Source of the DNA: Saprospiraceae bacterium
GTDB taxonomy: Bacteria; Bacteroidota; Bacteroidia; Chitinophagales; Saprospiraceae
Assembly (NCBI GenBank): GCA_020630495.1
Contig: JAHDBH010000001.1
Span: forward strand, 17,889 to 81,888
Length of the DNA: 64,000 bases
Reading direction: 5' to 3'
The notes under the pieces are model-generated. The model had not been told where the DNA came from. It did not search any database and saw only the letters and a program-made list of their open reading frames with translations. Positions within the stretch are counted from its first letter, which is position 1. Every line of letters starts with the position of its first letter. Of this stretch, positions 52,956 to 62,300 are shown piece after piece. The position numbers and the translations under genes are program-made.

Positions 52956-53891
52956 GTGAATCGACGTGATTTCATAGTAAGTAGTCCTGCTCTCGTCTCT
53001 GCACTGCCACTGCTCAGTGCCCGTGCTGTGAAAGGTCGCACTGCGCAGGTCATCTGTACGTGGAATAATCCTCGAGCAGCAGAAGCGGCTATGGCGAAGT
53101 ATGCAGGCGATGGTAGCGCATTAGATATGGTAGAGGCGGGAGCTAAAGTGCCTGAGTCCGACGCTGGAGATACATCCGTAGGCTACGGTGGACTTCCAGA
53201 TCAGTCAGGCAGGGTGACGCTAGATGCATGCATCATGGATCATGAGATGAACTGCGGAGCCGTATGCTATGTCCAAGGATATGCACATCCTATAAGTATC
53301 GCCAGAGCTGTGATGGAGCGTACAGATCATGTGATGCTTGCAGGTGCTGGGGCTGAGGCTTTCGCCAAAAAGCATGCATTTGCGCGAAAGCGCCTGATCA
53401 CTAAGAATGCCAAGCAAGCACTCAAGGAATGGAAAAGAAATCAAGTACAAGGAAATAATCATGATACGATAGGAGTGCTTGGTAGGGATATGAACGGCAG
53501 GATAGCGGGAGCATGCAGCACATCTGGTCGAGCTTATAAACTGCCAGGTCGCGTAGGGGACTCGCCTATCATAGGAGCTGGGCTCTATGTAGATGGAGCT
53601 GTAGGTGCTGCCGCAGCTACAGGCATGGGCGAGCACATACAGACGGTACTAGGGAGCTTTGTGGTGGTGGAGATGATGCGACAGGGAAAGAGCCCAGATG
53701 AGGCCTGCGCCATGGCCGTGGATAGAGTCATATCCGCATTTCCTGACAGCCCAGAGCAAGCAGCATTTGTGGCCCTATCACGCGATGGTGTGTATGGTGC
53801 ACACGCACGGCTTGCTGGCTTCACAGTTTGTATAGCAGGAGATGAGGGTATAGAGGTATATGACGCAAACTATACGGAAGCAAACAGATAA
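52956..53891 (+). CDS. N4-(beta-N-acetylglucosaminyl)-L-asparaginase (glycosylasparaginase)
   Basis: 311 aa, GTG start. A Tat-like N-terminus (NRRDFIVSSPALVSALPLLSA) suggests folded export. The N-terminal nucleophile hydrolase fold is recognisable by VGYGGLPDQSGRVTLDACIMDH (substrate loop) and NNHDTIGVLGRDMNGRIAGACSTSGRAYKLPGRVGDSPIIGAG, where the T of HDTIG becomes the catalytic N-terminal threonine after autocleavage. It removes the GlcNAc-Asn linkage from glycopeptides. Probably an operon with the peroxidase. Contains an exact hairpin-element copy and a weaker inverted one ~20 bp earlier. Confidence 0.92.
   Translation: MNRRDFIVSSPALVSALPLLSARAVKGRTAQVICTWNNPRAAEAAMAKYAGDGSALDMVEAGAKVPESDAGDTSVGYGGLPDQSGRVTLDACIMDHEMNCGAVCYVQGYAHPISIARAVMERTDHVMLAGAGAEAFAKKHAFARKRLITKNAKQALKEWKRNQVQGNNHDTIGVLGRDMNGRIAGACSTSGRAYKLPGRVGDSPIIGAGLYVDGAVGAAAATGMGEHIQTVLGSFVVVEMMRQGKSPDEACAMAVDRVISAFPDSPEQAAFVALSRDGVYGAHARLAGFTVCIAGDEGIEVYDANYTEANR
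53378..53393 (-). repeat. Hairpin element copy (GCGC-TTTC-GCGC-AAAT)
   Basis: Inside the glycosylasparaginase gene (codons AFARKR). A weaker, oppositely oriented GGC-TTTC-GCC-AAAA copy begins at 53357. Confidence 0.6.
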
Positions 53892-53925
53892 TTATCCTAG
53901 ATTTGATCCAAATCACGGCAGAGAC

Positions 53926-54591
53926 ATGACCAAGTTTTTTATAGCAGATGATCACCAGCTCTTTATAGATGGACTCAAGTGTCTTGTGGAGCAAATGCAG
54001 GGATACAGCTGCTGTGGCTCTTGTCTATCGGGCAACGAGCTGATCAAGCAACTCGGAGGGGTGGTGCCAGATCTACTGCTTCTAGATCTCAATATGCCTG
54101 ATGGAGATGGCATGAGCGTGATCCCAGACATCAAGAAGATGTATCCTGACATGAAGATCCTGGTCATCACAAGTTACAAGAATCAAGGACTGATGACGGA
54201 CGCCTACAAGATGGGTGTTGACGGCATGTTCTTTAAGCAAGACTCCTCAGAGAAATTGCTTAGTGCCATCGCTGAAGTAGTGTCTGGAGAGGTCTACATG
54301 CCTCAGGGGCGGTCCATATTTCCTAAAAAAAAGGTCGAGACTCCTACGGTAAATCCCAAGTACGGAGATAGATATATGCTTGTAAAGAGTCTGACACCCA
54401 GAGAGTTAGAAGTGCTTAATCTATTGTCTGAGGCTAAGGGTGTGAAAGATATTGCTGGAGAACTTTACATCAGTCAGGAAACTGTCGCAGTGCATAAAAA
54501 GAATATCATGAAAAAGCTACAAGTCAATAATGTAGCGGGCATGGTGAAGTTTGCGATAGAGCAAGATCTCGGCTCTGATATCATGCTCTGA
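53926..54591 (+). CDS. NarL/LuxR-family response regulator (orphan)
   Basis: 221 aa from MTKFFIADDHQLFIDGLKC. The 22 extra track codons overlap the asparaginase region. Receiver domain: ADDHQLF (acidic pair), phospho-acceptor LLLLDLNMPDGDGMSV (Asp), and the switch residues VITSYKNQG and FFKQDSSEK (Lys). C-terminal LuxR HTH: LTPRELEVLNLLSEAKGVKDIAGELYISQETVAVHKKNIMKKLQV. No histidine kinase neighbours. A terminator follows at 54585-54612. Confidence 0.92.
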   Translation: MTKFFIADDHQLFIDGLKCLVEQMQGYSCCGSCLSGNELIKQLGGVVPDLLLLDLNMPDGDGMSVIPDIKKMYPDMKILVITSYKNQGLMTDAYKMGVDGMFFKQDSSEKLLSAIAEVVSGEVYMPQGRSIFPKKKVETPTVNPKYGDRYMLVKSLTPRELEVLNLLSEAKGVKDIAGELYISQETVAVHKKNIMKKLQVNNVAGMVKFAIEQDLGSDIML

Positions 54592-54612
54592 GCTTGCAGA
54601 GCTTTCTTTTTC
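54585..54612 (+). terminator. Intrinsic terminator of the response-regulator gene
   Basis: GCTCTG-AGCTTG-CAGAGC stem spanning the stop codon, followed by TTTCTTTTT. Confidence 0.7.
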
Positions 54613-54715
54613 CTCATTCCTACGTCTACTAAGTAGCTGGTACCGTTTTTGGTATCATAGGTGTCATCTTGGTAATTTTTGGCTCTAGGTGCCCTAGAGA
54701 GTTGTACGTATTATG

Positions 54716-54723
54716 TACTTTTG
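54716..54723 (+). promoter_or_regulatory. Probable -7 box (TACTTTTG)
   Basis: A TAnnTTTG match ~45 bp upstream of the ATG at 54766. No clear TTG -33 element. It supports the later start compared with the TTG at 54748 used in the track. Confidence 0.4.
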
Positions 54724-54765
54724 TCATTAGATTTCTAGCTAAACCTGTTGAAAATCATAGGATTT

Positions 54766-57609
54766 ATGAATTATAAAGGATTGTTATTTACTTTATCCTT
54801 TCTCCTTTGCCTCACTACCACCTACGCCCAATTGCAATTGAGCGCTGCAGGCGGGTCAGGAGATCCAGGGACGAGCTTTCAGACTGACATCGTGGTCAGC
54901 AATTTTGATGATCTGGTAAGTGCTCAGTGGACGATAGTATGGGATCCTACTGTTCTTAGATTTGAGGAGTCCACTAATATCATTACGACTCTACCAGATT
55001 TTTCATCAGGTGCTATAGGAGACTTCGCCGCCAACACAGACGCAGGACGCATCACCGTATCATGGAATGAAAGCAGCTTTACTCCCGTAAGTCTTCCAGA
55101 TAACTCTGTATTGTTTTCTATAGAGTTTACGGCTATAGGCGCACCTTGTGATACGACATCTATAGCCTTTGCCAATGCTCCTCTCAGCATAGAGGTGATC
55201 GATGAGAATGAGGACGAAGTAGACGTGGACATATCCAATGGCCCATTTATGATTCCAGGCACTGACTGTGAGAATACTGGCGGTGGGGACTTAGGGTTTT
55301 CCATAGATCCAATCAATGCTGGCGCTGGAGATGAAGTATGTGTACCGATCGTGGTCACTGGATTTGAGTGTATCAATACCATTCAGTTCTCTATCACTTT
55401 TGATGAAGACGTACTAGAATATGATCGATTGGGTGAAGTGAATCTCGCAGGATTTGGATCTGCTAATTTAGGGACCCTTAATGCGGACAACGGTGTCCTT
55501 ACCGTGGTATGGTCTGACAGTGGCACTGATGGCGAGACTCTTCCAGATGGTTCTACCATATTTGAGCTATGCTTCAACGTCATAGGCGCTGAAGGGTCTA
55601 CAGGCATGATAGAATTTGGCGGTGCGCCCCTTGGTATCGATATCACCAATAAAGACGGCGAGACAGTCCCCGCCACATTTGGTGATGGGGTGGTCACTAT
55701 AGTCAATGCAAGTAGCGTAGTTACATTTAATGTCGGCAGTGTCACAGGATGTATGGGAGATCTGGTTACAGTCCCCATGACAGTAGAGGGCTTTGATTGC
55801 ATCGAAGCAGCACAGTTCTCTCTTGCTTATGATAGCGACGATCTAGAATTTGTAGAAATCATCATACCGACTGATGGACTCCCTGGCCTCAACAGTGGCA
55901 CATTCAATGGACCACCGAGCCTTCCAGAAGGTCAGATAGCCATGGCCTGGACGATTCCTGGCGTAGACTGTGAATCTCTGGATGATGGTGCTGTACTGTT
56001 TGAGGTAGTATTCAGACTTATCGGCGCTGATGGATCTTCCAGCTCCATTACCATCGGAGACGTGCCTCTCCCCAAAGAAATAGGTGGAGACGGTGGTACC
56101 TTACCGGCCAATTGTAATCCAGGATCTGTGTCCATCGACTGCTCCTCTGGCTGCACCCTCGACATGCTTGAGAATATAGAGTGTGACGGCGATGATCTCG
56201 GTAGTATCTTCATCAGCGTCAATGGTGGCTCCGGTAACTTCACATATCTATGGAGCAACGGTAGCACAGACGAAGACCTCATAGGAGTACCAGCTGGAAT
56301 GTATAGTGTAGTCGTCACAGATACGGATAACGGTAGCACGAGCAATTGCGGACCCTATGAGATAGTCGAAGAATTCGGTATATCGGATGATACAGAGGTC
56401 ACAGGCGTAGCATGCGGGACCACTGGCACAGGCGCTATCGATCTAGTCATCTGCGGAGTAGCAGATAATATAGAGTGGACTATGGACGGTAATTTCTTCA
56501 GCGTGCAAGAAGACTTGACGGCTCTGGATGAGGGAGTCTATGTAGTCATCATTACAGACGCCGCAGGCGTACAATTTACTGAGACATACACAGTCGCAGA
56601 GAGTAGTGATATTACCTTGGATAATACGGTGATCATGAATGAGACTTCTGCCGGCAGTGATGGTTCCATCGATATCACAGTGAGCGGTAGCGCTACACCA
56701 TTCACCTATCTATGGTCTAATGGCGCTACGACTGAAGATATAGCTAATCTACCCGCAGCTTGCTACAGTGTCACGATTACGGATGCAGATGATTGCATGG
56801 TGGTATTTGATGATATCTGTGTGACGAGTGATGGCCTCCAGGTAGATGTACAAGTATCAGGAAATGGAGAATTTGCCATCAGCTGTGACGGTGAGGCAGA
56901 TGGATCTATCACACTCACACCACAGAATGGCATGGCGCCATACACTTACGAGTGGTCTAATCCTGCATTCAATGGTATGAGCAGTATAGATAGTCTGCGA
57001 GAAGGTGCCTACACGGTGACAGTGACTGATGACAATGGCTTGACATTCATGAGGACCATCATGATTATAGCACCTGACCCTATTGACATCATTATTGAGC
57101 GCGAATGCGCTAGCTCAGATACAGAGGCAGATGGAGTGTTTGTGGCAGCACCCGAGGGTGGCGTAGGGCCATACTCGTACGTCTGGAATGCTGATCCCTC
57201 AGAGACATCAAATCGATTGTCAGGGATCATGGCAGGAGAGACTGCTAGTGTAGTAGTCACAGATGCCAATGGTTGTGTAGAAGCGTTGGGTCAGGAAGAT
57301 TTTCCTGCGATGTGTATCGATGGAGGAGAGTGCTTCACAGGTCGCGAAGTCATAACTCCCAATGGAGATAATCTCAATGATGAGCTCCGTATAGCCTGTC
57401 TGCCCAGTAATAATAGACTTGAGATATTTAATCGCGTAGGAGAGCGCGTATGGCGAGCTGATAACTATCGCAATGACTGGAGAGGAACTAGTCAGGCGGG
57501 CGATGATCTAGAAGATGGCACGTATTACTGGGTCATGACAGTCATCACTGATGATAATCGAGAAGTCTTTTACAGAGGTCATGTGACCCTGTTGAGAAGA
57601 TTAAATTAA
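54766..57609 (+). CDS. Surface adhesin: three cohesin-like domains, SprB-type repeats, CHU_C signal
   Basis: ~947 aa, starting MNYKGLLFTLSFLLCLTTTYAQ. Three cohesin-like domains of ~140 residues follow (beginning LQLSAAGGSGDPGTSFQTDIVVSNFDDLVSAQWTI, then ISIDPINAGAGDEVCVPIVVTGFECINTIQFSITF, then VGSVTGCMGDLVTVPMTVEGFDCIEAAQFSL). The next ~370 residues are SprB-like repeats (YLWSNGSTDEDLIGVPAGMYSVVVTD and related units). The end is a CHU_C type B T9SS signal (VITPNGDNLNDELRI, EIFNRVGERVWRAD). Probable surface-anchored adhesin or gliding-related protein. The PorP/SprF gene follows at 22 bp, its likely dedicated export partner. Confidence 0.87.
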   Translation: MNYKGLLFTLSFLLCLTTTYAQLQLSAAGGSGDPGTSFQTDIVVSNFDDLVSAQWTIVWDPTVLRFEESTNIITTLPDFSSGAIGDFAANTDAGRITVSWNESSFTPVSLPDNSVLFSIEFTAIGAPCDTTSIAFANAPLSIEVIDENEDEVDVDISNGPFMIPGTDCENTGGGDLGFSIDPINAGAGDEVCVPIVVTGFECINTIQFSITFDEDVLEYDRLGEVNLAGFGSANLGTLNADNGVLTVVWSDSGTDGETLPDGSTIFELCFNVIGAEGSTGMIEFGGAPLGIDITNKDGETVPATFGDGVVTIVNASSVVTFNVGSVTGCMGDLVTVPMTVEGFDCIEAAQFSLAYDSDDLEFVEIIIPTDGLPGLNSGTFNGPPSLPEGQIAMAWTIPGVDCESLDDGAVLFEVVFRLIGADGSSSSITIGDVPLPKEIGGDGGTLPANCNPGSVSIDCSSGCTLDMLENIECDGDDLGSIFISVNGGSGNFTYLWSNGSTDEDLIGVPAGMYSVVVTDTDNGSTSNCGPYEIVEEFGISDDTEVTGVACGTTGTGAIDLVICGVADNIEWTMDGNFFSVQEDLTALDEGVYVVIITDAAGVQFTETYTVAESSDITLDNTVIMNETSAGSDGSIDITVSGSATPFTYLWSNGATTEDIANLPAACYSVTITDADDCMVVFDDICVTSDGLQVDVQVSGNGEFAISCDGEADGSITLTPQNGMAPYTYEWSNPAFNGMSSIDSLREGAYTVTVTDDNGLTFMRTIMIIAPDPIDIIIERECASSDTEADGVFVAAPEGGVGPYSYVWNADPSETSNRLSGIMAGETASVVVTDANGCVEALGQEDFPAMCIDGGECFTGREVITPNGDNLNDELRIACLPSNNRLEIFNRVGERVWRADNYRNDWRGTSQAGDDLEDGTYYWVMTVITDDNREVFYRGHVTLLRRLN

Positions 57610-57631
57610 TCTAAGCGAGAAGAAATCTATC

Positions 57632-58585
57632 ATGAAGAATATTCTAGTTGTTGCGCTATTATTGCTTTTAGGCCTTTCGGCCAAATGCCAAGATCGTGGT
57701 CTCTACACTCAGTATTATATGAATTTAGAGCTGGTCAATCCAGCCTACACAGGTACCGATGGAGAGCATGAGATCCTATTCAACTATAGAAATCGCTGGG
57801 CTGGCTTTCCTGGAAATCCTAAAATGATCAGTGTCGCATACGATGGACTGATCACAGATCGAGTCGGTCTTGGAGCACAGTTGCACAGCGAAAGCATCGG
57901 AGCCCTCAATAGATTGAGATTACAGCTTCAATATGCATACCATTTTGGTGGTGAAGATCTAGATATGTCTCTTGGACTCACCACTGAGTACCATCAGTAT
58001 AGTTTGGACAATGACGTCCTCACTAGTGACTTCTATGACGCCAATGATGCTATCATCATGGCAGCGGTAGATAATGTGAGCTTTTTTGATATGACTCTCG
58101 GCTTTCATGGAAAGTATCGAGAAGATCTATTCTTTGGGGCAGCCCTGCCTAGCCTTATCCGCACGCGAATAAGTAGCATTGACATCGAGGATTTTGATGA
58201 TACGCTAGAGGAGTCACCACTGGACTACTACTTCGTATACGCTGGCTACAGATGGGACATGAAGGGTGGGGATTACTACCTAGAGCCATCCATAGCCGTG
58301 AAGAAGGTCAGACGCATAGACACGACGATAGACTTTAATCTGAAAGCAGGATTTCTCGATGACCGCCTCGTGGGTGGTCTGAGCTATAGTACAGGAGCTG
58401 GCAACAGATTTGGCTTTCTGGTAGGTACGAACATTGATAATTTTCAATTTATATACAGTTATGATGCATCATTTCTTGATTTTCAAGAATTTAATGCAGG
58501 AGGACACGAGATTACGATTGGACTGACCCTAGGTCAAATGACGAACAACACCGACCGAGCTACAGACGCGACGAATAAGTTCTGA
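57632..58585 (+). CDS. PorP/SprF family T9SS outer-membrane protein
   Basis: 317 aa with signal peptide MKNILVVALLLLLGLSAKCQ. The mature start DRGLYTQYYMNLELVNPAYTGTDG is the family hallmark ('..FSQYm.n....NPA.aG'), with FNYRNRWAGFPGNPKMISVAYDG and further barrel strands after it. PorP/SprF proteins are needed for secretion and attachment of specific type B cargo such as SprB. The adhesin directly upstream is the obvious cargo. A hairpin-element copy lies in codons 13-18 (GLSAKC). Strong terminator at 58651-58679. Confidence 0.92.
   Translation: MKNILVVALLLLLGLSAKCQDRGLYTQYYMNLELVNPAYTGTDGEHEILFNYRNRWAGFPGNPKMISVAYDGLITDRVGLGAQLHSESIGALNRLRLQLQYAYHFGGEDLDMSLGLTTEYHQYSLDNDVLTSDFYDANDAIIMAAVDNVSFFDMTLGFHGKYREDLFFGAALPSLIRTRISSIDIEDFDDTLEESPLDYYFVYAGYRWDMKGGDYYLEPSIAVKKVRRIDTTIDFNLKAGFLDDRLVGGLSYSTGAGNRFGFLVGTNIDNFQFIYSYDASFLDFQEFNAGGHEITIGLTLGQMTNNTDRATDATNKF
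57671..57686 (+). repeat. Hairpin element copy (GGCC-TTTC-GGCC-AAAT)
   Basis: In the signal-peptide codons of the PorP/SprF protein (GLSAKC). Confidence 0.6.
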
Positions 58586-58650
58586 GGCTTTGGTACGATT
58601 TCTGCAAGAGATGAGATGATATCACCATCCTTTAGGTAGATATTACGATT

Positions 58651-58679
58651 TTGGGTAATATGAAATATACCCAATTTTT
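58651..58679 (+). terminator. Intrinsic terminator of the adhesin-porP operon
   Basis: TTGGGTAATAT-GAA-ATATACCCAA stem with one bulge, followed by TTTTT. Confidence 0.75.
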
Positions 58680-58705
58680 GTAGTATGGTGGCTTGAGCGA
58701 TGCTG

Positions 58706-58713
58706 TATCTTTG
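58706..58713 (+). promoter_or_regulatory. Probable -7 box (TATCTTTG)
   Basis: A TAnnTTTG match ~145 bp upstream of the small secreted protein gene, leaving a long 5' leader. A TTG lies 25 nt upstream of the box (58678-58680), slightly beyond usual spacing. Confidence 0.45.
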
Positions 58714-58856
58714 CGCAGTTGGAAGAGGTATGTGCCTTTTTCACCATACGTGTATATGGGATTTTGACGAAGCCTGTGTACGCATGACGACGACACGATG
58801 ACGAACAGACGAACACTTTTTAATCAATCATTTTATTTCTTAAAAACCGTAATCTC

Positions 58857-59300
58857 ATGAAGAAGACGAACGTAGGAACTGCGTGGTCAGGATTCACGGC
58901 TTTGATTTTGACAGCCCTGTTATTTGTGGTATGTAGCACTAGCGCTACAGCTCAGACTGTAACGGTTGACGAAGCCTTAGACCTTGTGAATGCTGAGAAG
59001 CGCGAGATTGTACAATACTTCGAGGATAAGTTTCCCACTTTCCCCGATGTAAAGCCTATGGATCTGACTTCTGTGGACTGGGATCAGGTAAACCGAGTAA
59101 ATGCTTTGAACAGTCTCACCAGACAACTCACAGATGGCAATGCGCTATCTATGGAGGAAGAGGTGCGAGCTGCAGCACAGATCGATTATCCTGACTCTGG
59201 AAGCCCGCTTGGGCTCATAGCACAGAGGGAAAAGCATCCCAAGAGCGCTGACAATCCTGTTGTACTTGAGTCATACCTAAGGAATCTACTTGATCTCTAA
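58857..59300 (+). CDS. Small secreted protein of unknown function preceding the giant gene
   Basis: 147 aa with signal peptide (SGFTALILTALLFVVCSTSATAQ). The mature part is helical and acidic (VDEALDLVNAEKREIVQYFEDKFPTFPDVKP, SMEEEVRAAAQIDYP) with no family I recognise and no T9SS signal. The start has an A/T-rich upstream (TAAAAACCGTAATCTCATG) rather than a Shine-Dalgarno, usual for strongly expressed Bacteroidota genes. The next gene, 90 bp on, is a giant surface protein, so it may act as its partner. Confidence 0.6.
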   Translation: MKKTNVGTAWSGFTALILTALLFVVCSTSATAQTVTVDEALDLVNAEKREIVQYFEDKFPTFPDVKPMDLTSVDWDQVNRVNALNSLTRQLTDGNALSMEEEVRAAAQIDYPDSGSPLGLIAQREKHPKSADNPVVLESYLRNLLDL

Positions 59301-59346
59301 GGGTATAGACAGATAGAACAAGAGAAAACCAATTATTTATCTAATT

Positions 59347-59364
59347 GACTTTTTAGTTAAAGTC
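59347..59364 (+). promoter_or_regulatory. Hairpin in the 5' leader of the giant gene
   Basis: GACTTT-TTAGTT-AAAGTC, 6-bp stem, 27 bp before the chosen ATG (59391) and just before an alternative in-frame ATG (59367). It may influence start choice or RNA stability. Confidence 0.35.
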
Positions 59365-59390
59365 ACATGACGCGAAAAAAAACTAAAATT

Positions 59391-62300
59391 ATGACGACGA
59401 AAAAATTACGTATTTTTTCACTGTTGTTGTTGGCGTGTTGCTCCCTTTGGGTGACGCAGTCTTTCGCTCAGCAACAATGGTCGCCAGACCGCACTTTGAC
59501 GGAGTGTCCTGGCGCTACGATCTCTAGCACCCAGTCGGTTGTACTAGAGTTCGAATACCCTGTAGACGGTGTCTATGGTGTAGATTTTCGTTTGGATTTC
59601 GTAAGTCTTGATATCGATCATGCGCACGTAGCTGATCTTGATATCACACTTACAAGCCCAAGCGGTGTCGTAATCGACCTTACCTCTGATAATGGGGGTG
59701 CAGGAAACGCTTATGACAATACTAAGCTTGATGATGATGCTATGACTAGCGTTGTCACCGGCTCAGCTCCCTTTGATGGTGAGTTCAAGCCAGAGCAGCC
59801 GCTATCCACTCTGAACGGTGGAAGCACTGTAGGTACTTGGACAGTAACTATTGCAGATGATTTCTCACTTGACAATGGCGTTGCTAACTGTCTCACTCTA
59901 CAGTGGGAGAGAGCTACTGTTGCTCCATTTGAGTGTCCTGCAGATACTGTTATGGTTCCTATTACCAATGGCTCATGCGAGGCTTTCGTTGATTACTCTT
60001 CACTTTTCCCTACCACGGAAATTGATACAGTAGTAGTTAATGCTGGTCCTGCTGATGGTTCTGGTCTTGTACAAGGTATGTTCCTTGACGCTGACATCAC
60101 AGCTACTGACGTAGATGGTAACTCACTTGATTGCCAGTTTGTCATCACAGCTGTTGATATCACAGCACCTATCCTAGTATGTCCTGGAGATTTCACCGTT
60201 GGAGTTAATTCTGACGACTGTGATAGCTATACTCCAGCTGACAAGACGGAATTTGCTCCAGTTCAAGCTTTTGATAACTGTGCTGCCGCACTCACTTATG
60301 TAGTGATGAACGGTGGTGAGGAAATCGATGCAGGTGCTGGTGCTCCTCAGGGACCTCTCCCAACTGGTGTAAATGAGATTTGCTATACTCTCACTGAGTC
60401 TAGTGATGACGATGGTAACGGAGTATGGGCATCTAGCTGCTGTTTCAACGTTACTGTTGATATGCAGGAGATTCAACTTACGTGCCCTGACGATGTTGTA
60501 ATCGACCTAGCAGAGGGTGAGTGTGAGTATGTATCTGATGATGCAATCTTCCTTGCAGACGTAATGTCTGAGTGCATGGTAGATCTATCCTACATTGTGT
60601 TAGGACCATCAGGAGATACACTTAGCATGGATGACGGTACTGAGGCTGCCGCTACTTTCCCAGTAGGTACTTCTACAGTATGCTACATGGTTCCTGGTGA
60701 AGCAATGCCTATCATGGGTGGTGATTTCACTAGCGCGACTGGAGCTTTCATTACATCAGCTGATCCTACTCCATCTGTCCGTGAGGAAGTGGATGTAGAC
60801 ATCTTTGGTGTGATAGGAGTAGATGTTGCGGTAACTCAGTTAGAGCTCAATATCACTCATACTTGGACAAGTGACCTTGACATCTTCCTTGAAGCTCCAG
60901 ATGGTACTCGCCTAGAGTTGAGTACTGATAATGGTGGCCTAGGTGATAACTACACTGGAACCGTCTTCACAGATGAAGCTACTGCAAGTATCACTACAGG
61001 TTCTGCTCCATTTACTGGAATGTTCTTGCCTGAAGGTGGTACGTTCGCAGATGCTTTTGATGGTGTCGAAATCAATGGTACTTGGGTACTAGAAGTGGAT
61101 GATGATGCAGGAGGAGACGATGGAACACTAGATTCTTGGACTCTTTCATTTGGAGCTGCTGGTGCTGATCTAGCATCTTGTTGCTTCTCTGTTACTGTGA
61201 ACGATGTGTCAGCTGCATCTGTAGTTTGCCCACCAGAGACAGTAACTTTTGATGATGAGGATGATGGTGAAGAGAACTGTGGACACACTATGGGCAGTAC
61301 TGCTCTAGATGTAACCGCTACAGATGATTGTGGTGCAGCTACTGCAACTCACGATTATGCTGATGCTCCTTCTGATACTACTCTTGTCGGTGCTGTTTTC
61401 CCACTTGGTGAGACTACAATTACTTGGACCATATCAGATGAGTCTGGTAATACGTCAGAGTGTGTAATCAACATTACTGTTGAGAATACTACCCCTCCAG
61501 TTCTAGACTGTCCTAAAGATTGGACAATCACACTAGATCCTGGTGCTTGTGAGTATATCTTCAATTTCGAGGTTTCTGCTACTGATCCTTGTCAGTCTGT
61601 TTCAGGTAGTGCTACTCAGAATGCTTCTGCAAGCTGTGATGAGTTTGACACTGGAGGTAACCAAGGTCTAGTATGCGGTTTCGCTCCTACTCCTCTTGGA
61701 TACGGACGTATGTTTAGCCTTTCAGAGCTAGGTGTTTCTACTAATGCTCCTACATTCACTGTAGAAAGTCTGGATTTCATCGCTCGTGGATCTAATGGAT
61801 TTACAGATGTTGTACTATATGTATATGGATCTAATGATCCTGTACCGTCGTTCTCATCTATGACTTTGATCAACACACAGAGTTATGTACCACCAGCTGG
61901 TGCTGCTGATAAGTGTGTCACAGCTGTTACAGCTGTTGAGGTGCCTACAACTTTCTCACATGTGTTTATCGTGGTTGAAACTGATGCAACGGTATTTACA
62001 GGTGTACTTCCAGTACTATCTGATGATGATGCTCAGACTGCTCCTACATATGTTGATCTTACTAACTGTGCAGGTCTTGCATCTGATTGGATAGATCTTG
62101 CAGATGCTGTAGGTGGTGCTTTCCCATGGAGCCTTGCTCTTTGGGTGAACTTCTCTCAGATTTCAGATCAGGCTCCTGTGGAGCAAGATACTACTGGAGA
62201 CTTTGCGGATTTCGGTATGGGAGACGCTATTCCAGTTGGAGATTACACTTTCAGATTTACTTCTGATGATGGATTCGGTAATATAGCTGAGTGTACTTTC

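Noticed and set aside
54924-57269. Several minus-strand ORFs opposite the cohesin/CHU_C adhesin
   Set aside because: Low-complexity S/T/P-rich translations without start context; they mirror the codon use of the real gene.
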